This document shows, one piece after another, positions 35,057-42,942 of a stretch of DNA of 64,000 bases. Where the stretch lies: the NCBI RefSeq assembly GCF_004795895.1, contig NZ_CP039250.1:1-64000 (forward strand), given 5' to 3'. This DNA comes from Sphingopyxis sp. PAMC25046 (GTDB taxonomy: Bacteria; Pseudomonadota; Alphaproteobacteria; Sphingomonadales; Sphingomonadaceae). The stretch's first letter is position 1; every line of letters begins with the position of its first letter. The notes under the pieces were generated by a model that worked only from the letters and a program-made list of their open reading frames with translations, had not been told where the DNA came from and searched no databases. Made by a program: the position numbers and the translations under genes.

Positions 35057-36462
35057 GCGCCTTCTCCTTCGATGACAGCGGCGGCGGGCGTAATCCCGGC
35101 GGAGCGGATCGGCATACCGTCAAGGGCCGCCTCATGCGCCTCAGCCGGCTTCTTCATGAGCCGCAGCAGGTACCAGATGCCCATGCCGAACACCGCGAAA
35201 TAGACGATAATGAAGGCGAGCAGCGACGCCGCGACCGCGGGCGCGTCGAGCGGCGACGCGCTGTCTGCGGTGCGGAGCAGGCCGTAGACGGTAAAGGGCT
35301 GGCGGCCGACCTCGGTCGTTACCCAGCCGGCGAGGACGGCGACAAAGCCGCTTGGCCCCATCGCGACGGCGGCGCGGTGCAGCCAGCCCATGTCATAGAG
35401 CCGGCGGCGCGTGCGCGCGAAGAGACTCCACAGCCCGATCCCGACCATCGCCATGCCCAGTCCGACCATGATGCGAAAGGCCCAGAAGACGATGCCGACA
35501 GGCGGTTCGTCGGCATCGGAAACGGTATCGAGGCCATTCAGGGGCGCGTCCGGGTCATGCTTGAGGATGAGCGAAGAGGCTTTCGGGATTTCAACGGCAT
35601 AGTCCACGCGCTTTTCCTTGCTGTTCGGTATCCCGAAGAGGATGAGCGGCGCGCCATCGGGGTGGCTCTGATAATGGCCTTCCATCGCCATGACCTTGAC
35701 CGGCTGGTTCTCCAACGTGTTGAGGCCGTGGAAATCGCCCGCGACGACCTGGATCGGCGCGACGATCGCCGCCATCCACATCGCCATCGAGAACATCTTG
35801 CGCGCGCCGGGGTTCTGCCGGTCCTTCAGCAGATGCCAAGCGCCGACGCCGCCCACGGCGAAGGCCGTCGTCAGATAGGCGGCAAGGACGGTGTGGACGA
35901 GGCGATAGGGAAAGCTGGGGTTGAAGATGATCGGCAACCAGCTGTCGCCGGGAAGGAATTGGCCGTTTGCACCCATTTCGAAGCCCGCCGGGGTCTGCAT
36001 CCAGCTGTTCACCGACAGGATCCAGAAGGCCGAGATGAAGGTACCGAGGGCCACCGCGAGCGTCGCCACGAAGTGGAGCTTGCGGCCGACCTTGTTGATC
36101 CCGAACAGCATGACGCCAAGGAAACCCGCCTCGAGGAAGAAGGCGGTGAGCACTTCATAAGCCATGAGCGGTCCGATGACGGGTCCGGCCTTGTCGGAGA
36201 AGACCGACCAGTTGGTGCCGAACTGATAGGACATGACGATGCCCGAAACGACGCCCATCGCAAAAACCACCGCGAATATCTTGAGCCAATAGCGGTAGAG
36301 GTTGGCGTAGACGCCCTTGCCGGTCTTCAGCCGCAGTCCTTCGAGCACGGCGAGGAAACTCGCGAGGCCTATAGAGAAGGCTGGAAACAGGAAATGAAAG
36401 CTGACCGTGAAGGCAAATTGAATACGGGCGAGCAGGATCGCCCATTCCTGTTCGATCATCAT
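35053..36462 (-). CDS. cydA: Cytochrome bd ubiquinol oxidase subunit I
   Basis: 469 aa from ATG 36462 (or the adjacent ATG 36459) with GGAG upstream. It shows LARIQFAFTVSFHFLFPAFSIGLA (haem b595 histidine), GVVSGIVMSYQFGTNW, the Q-loop, and VGLGMAM. The length and short Q-loop fit the CIO subtype. It oxidises quinol and reduces O2; bd oxidases are little inhibited by sulfide, NO or cyanide. It belongs to a sulfide operon. Confidence 0.94.
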   Translation of the reverse strand: MMIEQEWAILLARIQFAFTVSFHFLFPAFSIGLASFLAVLEGLRLKTGKGVYANLYRYWLKIFAVVFAMGVVSGIVMSYQFGTNWSVFSDKAGPVIGPLMAYEVLTAFFLEAGFLGVMLFGINKVGRKLHFVATLAVALGTFISAFWILSVNSWMQTPAGFEMGANGQFLPGDSWLPIIFNPSFPYRLVHTVLAAYLTTAFAVGGVGAWHLLKDRQNPGARKMFSMAMWMAAIVAPIQVVAGDFHGLNTLENQPVKVMAMEGHYQSHPDGAPLILFGIPNSKEKRVDYAVEIPKASSLILKHDPDAPLNGLDTVSDADEPPVGIVFWAFRIMVGLGMAMVGIGLWSLFARTRRRLYDMGWLHRAAVAMGPSGFVAVLAGWVTTEVGRQPFTVYGLLRTADSASPLDAPAVAASLLAFIIVYFAVFGMGIWYLLRLMKKPAEAHEAALDGMPIRSAGITPAAAVIEGEGA

Positions 36463-36496
36463 CGTTCTCCAAGAGGAGGTGCTGGTTTGAATAATA

Positions 36497-36954
36497 TCAT
36501 TTTTCGCCGCCGCATGCAGTGGGCCGATTGTCCAAGGCGAAGGCCCCCGGTCCACGCGACCAGATCAGCAACAGCGCGCCGAAAATGGCGACATTCTTGA
36601 AAAGCGGCCCGACGTGCGACGGATCGGGAACGAGGTGAACTGCCACGGTAACCGGCACAACGGTCGCAAAAAGGATGAGCGCCGAGGCTCGTGTCATAAA
36701 TCCGATAGCCAGCGTCAGGCCGACGGCGACGAAGGCGATACCCGACAGCCACAACAGCACCGATGGATCTCTGATTATGCCGACCGTCGGAGCCAACGGC
36801 GATTCCTCCATCGGTCGAGCATCATGCGATGCTGGCCGAAATGGCTCATGCCGCCGATGATGAAGATGAGGCTGATGAGCAGCCGAAACAGCGGGTCGAT
36901 CAGTGCCCCGATGTGCGGCGACGGTATCAAATTTGCCTCGATCGTTCGCAACAT
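36497..36954 (-). pseudogene. DoxX-family membrane protein gene with a frameshift
   Basis: From ATG 36954 (GGGAGA upstream) the frame reads LFRLLISLIFIIGGMSHFGQHRMMLDR, typical DoxX, but then leaves the family and stops at 36775. The rest of the family pattern (EESPLAPTVGIIRDPSVLLWLSGIAFVAVGLTLAIGFMTR ... ILFATVVPVT) continues from 36811 in the next frame. Loss of one base near 36812 explains it. An ATG sits exactly at the junction, so the C-terminal part could still be made. Confidence 0.75.
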
Positions 36955-36968
36955 GCCATTTCTCCCGA

Positions 36969-37754
36969 TTATCCCGCCAGTTCGGCCCAGCTTTTCCAGA
37001 GCATGTAGACGGCGACGAACATCACGAAGCCGGCAAAGATCATGTTGAGCCTGCCCTTGTCGGTCGACAGAATACGTGCGGCGCGGGTCCCGATCGCGCT
37101 GCCTGCCATCCCGCCGATGATGAACACCGCGGCGAGCGGCCAGTTGACGAGGCCCGACAGCGCATAGTTGAACGAGGTCGTGAGTCCGAAGGCGGTCACC
37201 GCGACCAGCGAGGTGCCGATCGCGCGCAGGATCGGCATCGACGTCGAAGCGACAAGGCCGGGGACGATCAGGAAGCCGCCGCCGATCCCGAAAAAGCCCG
37301 AGAAGGCGCCGGTGCCGAGGCCATAACCAGCGACCTTGCCGACATTCTCGCGGCTGCACATCGCGCCTTCGATGCCCTCGTTGCCGCGTCCGCGGAACAT
37401 CAGGATGGCGACCACGATCATCAAAAGAGCGAACAGCAACATCAATTGGTGCCCGTCGATGCTCTTGCCGAGGGTCGATCCGGCGAAGGCACCGACGACC
37501 CCCGCTCCGGCATAGATGAAGCCGCAGCGCCAGTTGACCGTGCCGGCGCGCGAGTAATTCCACAGTCCGATCGCGGCATTCGCGGCTACCGCGAAAGCGC
37601 TGGTCCCGATCGCGACATGCGGGTTCTTCACGCCGACGAGGTACAGGAGTAACGGCACGGCAAGGATCGACCCGCCGCCGCCGACGAGCCCGAGAACGAA
37701 GCCGACCAGTACCCCCGACACGCCGCCGAGGCCGTAATGAAGCGCATCGATCAC
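36969..37754 (-). CDS. TauE/SafE-family sulfite/sulfur exporter
   Basis: 261 aa with eight helices. Repeated motifs VLVGFVLGLVGGGGSILAVPLLLYLVGV and AFSGFFGIGGGFLIVPGLV define the family. Likely exports sulfite or another oxidised sulfur compound. It lies 4 nt after the DUF442-SQR gene. Confidence 0.9.
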   Translation of the reverse strand: MIDALHYGLGGVSGVLVGFVLGLVGGGGSILAVPLLLYLVGVKNPHVAIGTSAFAVAANAAIGLWNYSRAGTVNWRCGFIYAGAGVVGAFAGSTLGKSIDGHQLMLLFALLMIVVAILMFRGRGNEGIEGAMCSRENVGKVAGYGLGTGAFSGFFGIGGGFLIVPGLVASTSMPILRAIGTSLVAVTAFGLTTSFNYALSGLVNWPLAAVFIIGGMAGSAIGTRAARILSTDKGRLNMIFAGFVMFVAVYMLWKSWAELAG

Positions 37755-37758
37755 CGGT

Positions 37759-39339
37759 TCAGCCGTTCGCGTCGATTGGATGGGGTTTGACCATCCACTC
37801 GCGGCCCTTCAGCATCCCGTGCCAATAGACGGGAGGCAGGATCGTGTCCTTGAGTAGCCACGATAGGCGCGACGGCCGCGTACCGTCGATGAGCCAAGAG
37901 GGAAAGCTGGGCAGCAGCTTGCCGTCATAGCCGAATTCGGCGAGCACGATTTTCCCGGACTCGACCGTCAGCGGACAGCTTCCATAGCCGTCATAATCCG
38001 CCGTCGGCGGCTTGCCCGCCAGCGCCGCGAGCGCGTTGACTGCGACCACCGGCGCCTGTTTGCGGGCGGCGGCCGCTGTCTTTGCATTGGGGGCGGCGCA
38101 GGCGTCGCCGAGCGAGAAGATATTGGGATAGGCGGGGTGGCGCAGCGTCGCCTCGTCAACCGCGACGAAACCCGACGGCGCGGAGAGCGGGCTAGAACGA
38201 ATGAAGTCCGGCGCGACCTGCGGCGGCACAACATGGATCATGTCGAAATGCCGCTCGACCCGTGTCACGTCGTCGCCGCGGCGCTGTTCGAAGGTGGCGA
38301 TCCGGGCAGGGCCGTCGATCGCAACGAGCTGCGACGCGAAGTTGAGGTCGATGTCATAGCGCTCGACATAATCCATCAGGGCCGGGATATAGGCCTCGAC
38401 ACCGAAAAGCGCCGCGCCCGCGGTGTGAAACTGGACGTCGACCGCATCGAGGATGCCTGTCTTTTCCCAGCGGTGGCAGGAGAGGTACATAGCCTTTTGT
38501 GGGGCGCCGGCGCATTTGATCGGCATCGGGGGCTGGGAGAATATCGCGGTGCCGCCCTGGAACTGGCGGACCAATCGGTTCGTGTAGGGCGCAAGGTCGT
38601 AGCGATAGTTCGACGTCACGCCGTTGCGGCCGAGCGTTGCGGCGAGTCCGGGGATCGCGTCCCAGTCGAGCTTGATGCCCGGGCAAACGACCAGCACGCG
38701 ATAGGCGATGCGGCGTCCGTCAGCGAGTTCGACGCGGTTGGCGTCGGGTTCGAACCGCGCCACCGCGACCTTGATCCATTCGGCGCCCCGCGGGATCAGC
38801 GTCGCTTCGCGCCGGTGGGTGAACGGGGCGTCGAAAACGCCCGCACCGACCATCGTCCAGCCGGGCTGGTAATAATGGTCGTCCGACGGCTCGATGACGG
38901 CCAGTTTGACGTCGCGATTGCGCCGCAGGGTGCTCGCCGCCGTGGCGATCCCCGCCGCGCCGCCGCCGACAATGACGATGTCGAAGTCGCCGGGGGTCTC
39001 CGGGCCCGTGCGCCGCTCCGCCATAGCGGCCAGCTTTTCCGAACGGCTGCCCGAACGGCAATAGGCGAGCACGGGTCCGAGCAGGTTGGCGAGGGCGTTT
39101 GCCATCAGGGCGGCGTCGGTGTCGCTCGCCTGGCCCGGCACGACCGGCAGGTGGGTGAAGGCAAGGCCGATCGCCTCCGCCGCGGCGGCAATCGCTGCGG
39201 CGGGCGGCTGCGCCGCGTCTTCGCCGTCGGGACGGTTGCAGATGATCGTTCGATAGCCGGCCGCGGCGATCGCTGGCACGTCCTCGGGGCGGATTTGCGG
39301 GCTGACGCTCAGCCGCGCGTCGATTGTCCTGATGTCCAT
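37759..39339 (-). CDS. DUF442 phosphatase-like / sulfide:quinone oxidoreductase fusion
   Basis: 526 aa from ATG 39339 (GGAG upstream). Residues 1-110 form a DUF442 domain with the CRSGSRS loop. The rest is an SQR-type flavoprotein: DFDIVIVGGGAAGIATAASTL, HYYQPGWTMVGAG, the cysteine in PIKCAGAPQKAMYLSCHRW, and FSLGDACAAPNAKTAAAARKQAP. It oxidises sulfide at the membrane and passes electrons to quinone. Tightly packed operon. Confidence 0.9.
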   Translation of the reverse strand: MDIRTIDARLSVSPQIRPEDVPAIAAAGYRTIICNRPDGEDAAQPPAAAIAAAAEAIGLAFTHLPVVPGQASDTDAALMANALANLLGPVLAYCRSGSRSEKLAAMAERRTGPETPGDFDIVIVGGGAAGIATAASTLRRNRDVKLAVIEPSDDHYYQPGWTMVGAGVFDAPFTHRREATLIPRGAEWIKVAVARFEPDANRVELADGRRIAYRVLVVCPGIKLDWDAIPGLAATLGRNGVTSNYRYDLAPYTNRLVRQFQGGTAIFSQPPMPIKCAGAPQKAMYLSCHRWEKTGILDAVDVQFHTAGAALFGVEAYIPALMDYVERYDIDLNFASQLVAIDGPARIATFEQRRGDDVTRVERHFDMIHVVPPQVAPDFIRSSPLSAPSGFVAVDEATLRHPAYPNIFSLGDACAAPNAKTAAAARKQAPVVAVNALAALAGKPPTADYDGYGSCPLTVESGKIVLAEFGYDGKLLPSFPSWLIDGTRPSRLSWLLKDTILPPVYWHGMLKGREWMVKPHPIDANG

Positions 39340-39361
39340 AGATTCCACTCCGTTGTCTTTT

Positions 39362-39772
39362 TCAGCGTCTCGTCAGGCGGTGCAGCACCATGCCCGCGAT
39401 CATCGCCGCGACCGCGATGCCGGCCTGGGCGGGCGCGATCGCAAGCCCGGCGATCGCCGGACCGGGGCAAAGCCCGCTTAGCCCCCAGCCGACCCCGAAC
39501 AGCATCGCGCCGACGACCAGCGGCGCGTCGATTCCGCGCGTCGAGGGCAGGTTGAAGCTGTCGGCAAAAGCTGGGCGCGGCGAGCGGCGCTGCACCGCCC
39601 ATGCCAGCGCCATCGGCACCAGCGCCCCGGCCATGACGAAGGCCAGCGTGGGATCCCATTGGCCGAAGACGTCGAGGAAGGCGCGGACACGCTGGGGATC
39701 GGCCATGCCCGACAGCGCGAGTCCGGCGCCGAAGACCGAGCCCGCGACGATCGCGGCGATCAGGCGGCTCAC
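39362..39772 (-). CDS. YeeE/YedE-family sulfur-transport protein, second half-size unit
   Basis: 136 aa, GTG 39772 overlapping the preceding stop (GTGA). Pattern SVFGAGLALSGMADPQRVRAFLDVFGQWDPTLAFVMAGAL and VGWGLSGLCPGPAIAGLA with the conserved cysteine. Half-size relatives (PmpB-like) pair with the neighbour to make a full carrier of sulfur compounds. Confidence 0.85.
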   Translation of the reverse strand: MSRLIAAIVAGSVFGAGLALSGMADPQRVRAFLDVFGQWDPTLAFVMAGALVPMALAWAVQRRSPRPAFADSFNLPSTRGIDAPLVVGAMLFGVGWGLSGLCPGPAIAGLAIAPAQAGIAVAAMIAGMVLHRLTRR

Positions 39773-40209
39773 ATCAGGCCGCCCGCGCGCATCAGCGCGA
39801 CGGTCGCCACGCCGCTGCCCATGAAGACCAGCGTCGCGGCAATCGATCGCGGCGACAGGCGCGCCATGCCGCAAACACCGTGCCCGCTCGTGCAGCCCGA
39901 CCCGAGCCGCGTGCCATAGCCGACGAGAAGCCCGCCGACGACGATCTGCCATGTCGCGGTAGGATAGCGCGTTTCGACCCCGCCAAGCAGCAGCGCGACC
40001 AGCGCCGCGCCGATCGGCAAGCCGATCACAAAGGCAGCCGCCATCGCGCGCGGCGCCCCGGTATCCGCGATGCCGAGCGCCCGCGCGCCGAGCCCGCTGA
40101 CCCCGGCGATGCGGCCGTTGCCGAGCAGCATGATTGCGGCGCTCGCGCCGATCAGCAGGCCGCCGAGCAACCCTTGGACCGGCATCGCTTGCGGAAAGGC
40201 CGCCATCAT
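39769..40209 (-). CDS. YeeE/YedE-family sulfur-transport protein, first half-size unit
   Basis: 146 aa with LLGGLLIGASAAIMLLGNGRIAGVSG and the hallmark GYGTRLGSGCTSGHGVCG holding conserved cysteines. It forms a pair with the next gene and is coupled to the hydrolase gene before it (ATGA). Confidence 0.87.
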   Translation of the reverse strand: MMAAFPQAMPVQGLLGGLLIGASAAIMLLGNGRIAGVSGLGARALGIADTGAPRAMAAAFVIGLPIGAALVALLLGGVETRYPTATWQIVVGGLLVGYGTRLGSGCTSGHGVCGMARLSPRSIAATLVFMGSGVATVALMRAGGLM

Positions 40210-41123
40210 ACGGCGTTCACGGGGATCTTGAGATAGCGGATGCCGTTGTCTTCGGGCGTGGGCATATGTCCCGCGCGCATATTGACCTGGATCGAGGGCA
40301 TGATCAGCCGCGGCATCGACAGCGCGACGTCGCGCGCCTCGCGCATCGCGACAAATTCCTCCTCGCTTACCCCGTCATGCGCGTGGATATTGTGCGCGCG
40401 CTCGTCGGCGACGGTGGTTTCCCAAACATAATTGTCGCGACCCTCAGGCAGATAGTCGTGGCACATGAACAGGCGCGTCTGCGAAGGTAGTTCGAGGATT
40501 CGGCGCAGAGAACGGAACAACTGGCGCGCATCGCCGCCGGGGAAGTCGGCGCGCGCGGTGCCATAGTCGGGCATGAACATCGTGTCGCCGACGAAGACCG
40601 CATCGCCGATCACATAGGCATTGTCTGCGGGGGTGTGACCAGGGACGTGCAGGACCGTCACGGGGGTCTCGCCAATGTGAAACTGGTCACCGTCCTTCCA
40701 CAGTTGATCGAAATCCGACCCGTCGCGCTGAAAGTCGCTGCCCGCGTTGAACAGCTTGCCGAAATTGCGCTGCACGGTGACGATATGCTCGCCGATCGCA
40801 ATTTTTCCGCCGAACTTTTCCTGCAGATAGGGTGCTGCCGACAGATGGTCGGCGTGGGCGTGGGTCTCGAGCAGCCAATCGACAGTCAGGCTCTGTGCGT
40901 CGACATAGGCGATCAGAGCGTCGGCGGACTCGTGTGACGTGCGCCCGGCCGCAGGATCATAGTCTAGGACCGAGTCGATTACCGCCGCGCGGCGCGTCGT
41001 GGGATCGTGGACGACATAAGAAATCGTGTTCGTCGCATTGTCGAAAAACGCCTTGATTTCGACTGTTCGAGCTTCGGCGGTTTCGACTTGAGCGCACGCC
41101 TTCATGATCGCTTCGTCCGTCAT
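40206..41123 (-). CDS. Metallo-beta-lactamase-fold hydrolase, persulfide-dioxygenase (ETHE1)-like
   Basis: 305 aa from ATG 41123, which has AAGGAT upstream; an ATG at 41144 is less likely. Metal motif LLETHAHADHLSAAPYLQ, HVPGHTPADNAYVIGDAVFVGDTMF and MCHDYLP. Family members (ETHE1, Blh) oxidise glutathione persulfide to sulfite. First gene of the sulfide operon. Confidence 0.88.
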   Translation of the reverse strand: MTDEAIMKACAQVETAEARTVEIKAFFDNATNTISYVVHDPTTRRAAVIDSVLDYDPAAGRTSHESADALIAYVDAQSLTVDWLLETHAHADHLSAAPYLQEKFGGKIAIGEHIVTVQRNFGKLFNAGSDFQRDGSDFDQLWKDGDQFHIGETPVTVLHVPGHTPADNAYVIGDAVFVGDTMFMPDYGTARADFPGGDARQLFRSLRRILELPSQTRLFMCHDYLPEGRDNYVWETTVADERAHNIHAHDGVSEEEFVAMREARDVALSMPRLIMPSIQVNMRAGHMPTPEDNGIRYLKIPVNAV

Positions 41124-41146
41124 GTGTCGATCCTTAAAAATCATAT

Positions 41147-41163
41147 TTACATAAACTATGTAA
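41147..41163. promoter_or_regulatory. ArsR-type operator between sulfide operon and peroxiredoxin gene
   Basis: TTACATA-AAC-TATGTAA, a perfect 7-bp inverted repeat in an AT-rich gap, 23 nt from the hydrolase start. The local ArsR regulator (41854-42255) is the obvious candidate to bind it and control both directions. Confidence 0.65.
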
Positions 41164-41212
41164 TCAAATAGATTAATTGCGTCAAATCGCGCCGCACGGC
41201 AAGGCTTGGACG

Positions 41213-41857
41213 ATGCGAATGGATGGCCAAATGACCGAGACTACCGACGCCCCGCGACCGATAGGACTGGGCGATGCCGCCCCGAACTTCACAGCCCGAT
41301 CGACGAAGGGACAGCTCGCGCTTGGCGACTATCGCGGGCGCTGGCTCGTGTTCTTCTCGCACCCCGCCGATTTCACGCCCGTCTGCACGACAGAATTCAT
41401 CGCCTTTGCCAAGCGGCAGCCGGATTTCGACAAGCTGGAATGTTCGCTTCTCGGGCTTTCGGTTGATAGCCTCTACTCGCACCTCGCCTGGGTGCGCGCG
41501 ATCGAGGCGCATTTCGGGGTCGCGATCGGCTTTCCGATCGTCGAAGATCCCAGCATGGCGGTGGGCCGAGCATACGGAATGATCGATGCGACTTCACAGG
41601 ACAGTGCCGCGGTTCGGGCAACCTATATTATCGATCCTGACGGCATCGTTCGCGCGATCAATATTTATCCACACACCGTAGGTCGTTCGGTCGACGAGGT
41701 ATTGAGGACCGTGGCTGCGCTACAGCAGACTGCCGATGGCAAGCGGCTGACGCCCGAGGGCTGGCAACCGGGTGAAGCGTTTCTCGCGCCGCCGTCCGAG
41801 CAGCTGATGGAAGGTGACGACCTCGGCTGGTTCTGCCGCACGATCGACGCAGCATGA
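41213..41857 (+). CDS. Peroxiredoxin (1-Cys, Prx6-like)
   Basis: 214 aa; ATG 41213 chosen, with ATG 41219 or 41231 possible. FFSHPADFTPVCTTEFIAFAK holds the peroxidatic cysteine. The length, with the extended C-terminal GWQPGEAF domain, fits the Prx6 group. It reduces peroxides and perhaps persulfides. Divergent from the sulfide operon and coupled to the ArsR gene (ATGA). Confidence 0.9.
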   Translation: MRMDGQMTETTDAPRPIGLGDAAPNFTARSTKGQLALGDYRGRWLVFFSHPADFTPVCTTEFIAFAKRQPDFDKLECSLLGLSVDSLYSHLAWVRAIEAHFGVAIGFPIVEDPSMAVGRAYGMIDATSQDSAAVRATYIIDPDGIVRAINIYPHTVGRSVDEVLRTVAALQQTADGKRLTPEGWQPGEAFLAPPSEQLMEGDDLGWFCRTIDAA

Positions 41858-42255
41858 GCGCGATCTACGAAGATCGCGCACTTGCGGACAAGGCGGTCGA
41901 GAAGCTGCGTGTCTACGCGCAGCCACAGCGGTTGATGATCCTGTCGTACCTGCTCCGCGGCGAGAGAACCGTCGGCGAGATCGAGACCGCGACGTCCATA
42001 AGCCAGCCCGCCCTCAGCCAGCAGCTCGCTGAACTGCGCCGGGGTGACGTGGTGAAGACGCGGCGCGAAGCTAAGCAGGTCTATTATGACTTGGCAGACG
42101 AACGGGTTGCGCTGTGCGTGCGCAGCATGGAGGCGATTTTTTCCGAGACGGTTTCAAGCGCGGGCGATCTTGCAAGCGCTATCGCTGCACCATTAAAGGC
42201 AACTGCTGTTGCCCATGCGGCCGGTGCGGCGGCTTTTGCGCGAATTGAGAGGTAA
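41854..42255 (+). CDS. ArsR-family regulator (BigR/SqrR-like)
   Basis: 133 aa with a winged HTH: RVYAQPQRLMILSYLLRGERTVGEIETATSISQPALSQQLAELRRGDVVKTRREAKQVYYDL. The closest pattern is BigR/SqrR, which sense persulfides through two cysteines. Here those positions appear to be serine (S31, S97), and the only cysteine is C88. It presumably represses the divergent sulfide operon. Confidence 0.85.
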   Translation: MSAIYEDRALADKAVEKLRVYAQPQRLMILSYLLRGERTVGEIETATSISQPALSQQLAELRRGDVVKTRREAKQVYYDLADERVALCVRSMEAIFSETVSSAGDLASAIAAPLKATAVAHAAGAAAFARIER

Positions 42256-42454
42256 TGGTCAGGCCGCAAGAAATGTGACCTGTCTGTCCTCGTGAAATTT
42301 GGAATGGGGAGATGCCGCCGAGGTTCCGGTTATGGACGAGTATACACCCGAGGAAGAGCTCGCTGCCGTGTGATCACAGGTCAATGTAGTGTCGGCTAAT
42401 TGGAATTCGGCCCCAAAAGCCGACCGTCTTCAAGCGGTCAGAACCGGAAACTCG

Positions 42455-42800
42455 CTAGGCGGTGGGGAAAAATGTGAGCCAGTATCTGGCGGATGCGATG
42501 TGGGCCATGGAAAGGAAGTTTCGACGAGTTCGTCATATTGAGTTGCGATGGCGCGATCAACTTTCGGACGACCGAAGAAGCGGTCGAGACGGTTGTGTTT
42601 CTTGTAGAACGGCCTGCCATAATCGATCTTCCCGGCGGTTTGACCTTCCCGGAATGACGGATTCGATAATCTCGTTGGCAAGATCGACCCGGAGAGCGTG
42701 CCATCGGGCTGCTCGAAATCTCTCCACCGCCGCACCAGGACGGCGGTGGGTAATTCATTCCGAAAACGGAACTGTGGTCGAGTCTTTCTTGCAGTATAAT
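42455..42800 (-). pseudogene. Decayed IS5-family transposase remnant
   Basis: The minus strand reads YKKHNRLDRFFGRPKVDRAIATQYDELVETSF (42606-42511), the C-terminal signature of IS5-type transposases. A frameshift near 42510 is needed to continue FLSMAHIASARYWLTFFPTA and the stop at 42455. Upstream of 42650 homology is lost. The flanking bases 42256-42454 and 42801-42942 contain no gene I can support. Confidence 0.65.
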
Positions 42801-42942
42801 AATTGCACCCATAAGATTTTGAACATCAAATAATATCGCTCTGCTATCTGGTGCCGTGAATGGCTCTGGAGAAACAGGAAGAACTCACCCCTGATTATAG
42901 GGATGGGAGGCCGTGTGCTGTTCAGATCATTGGAGAGAAGTC

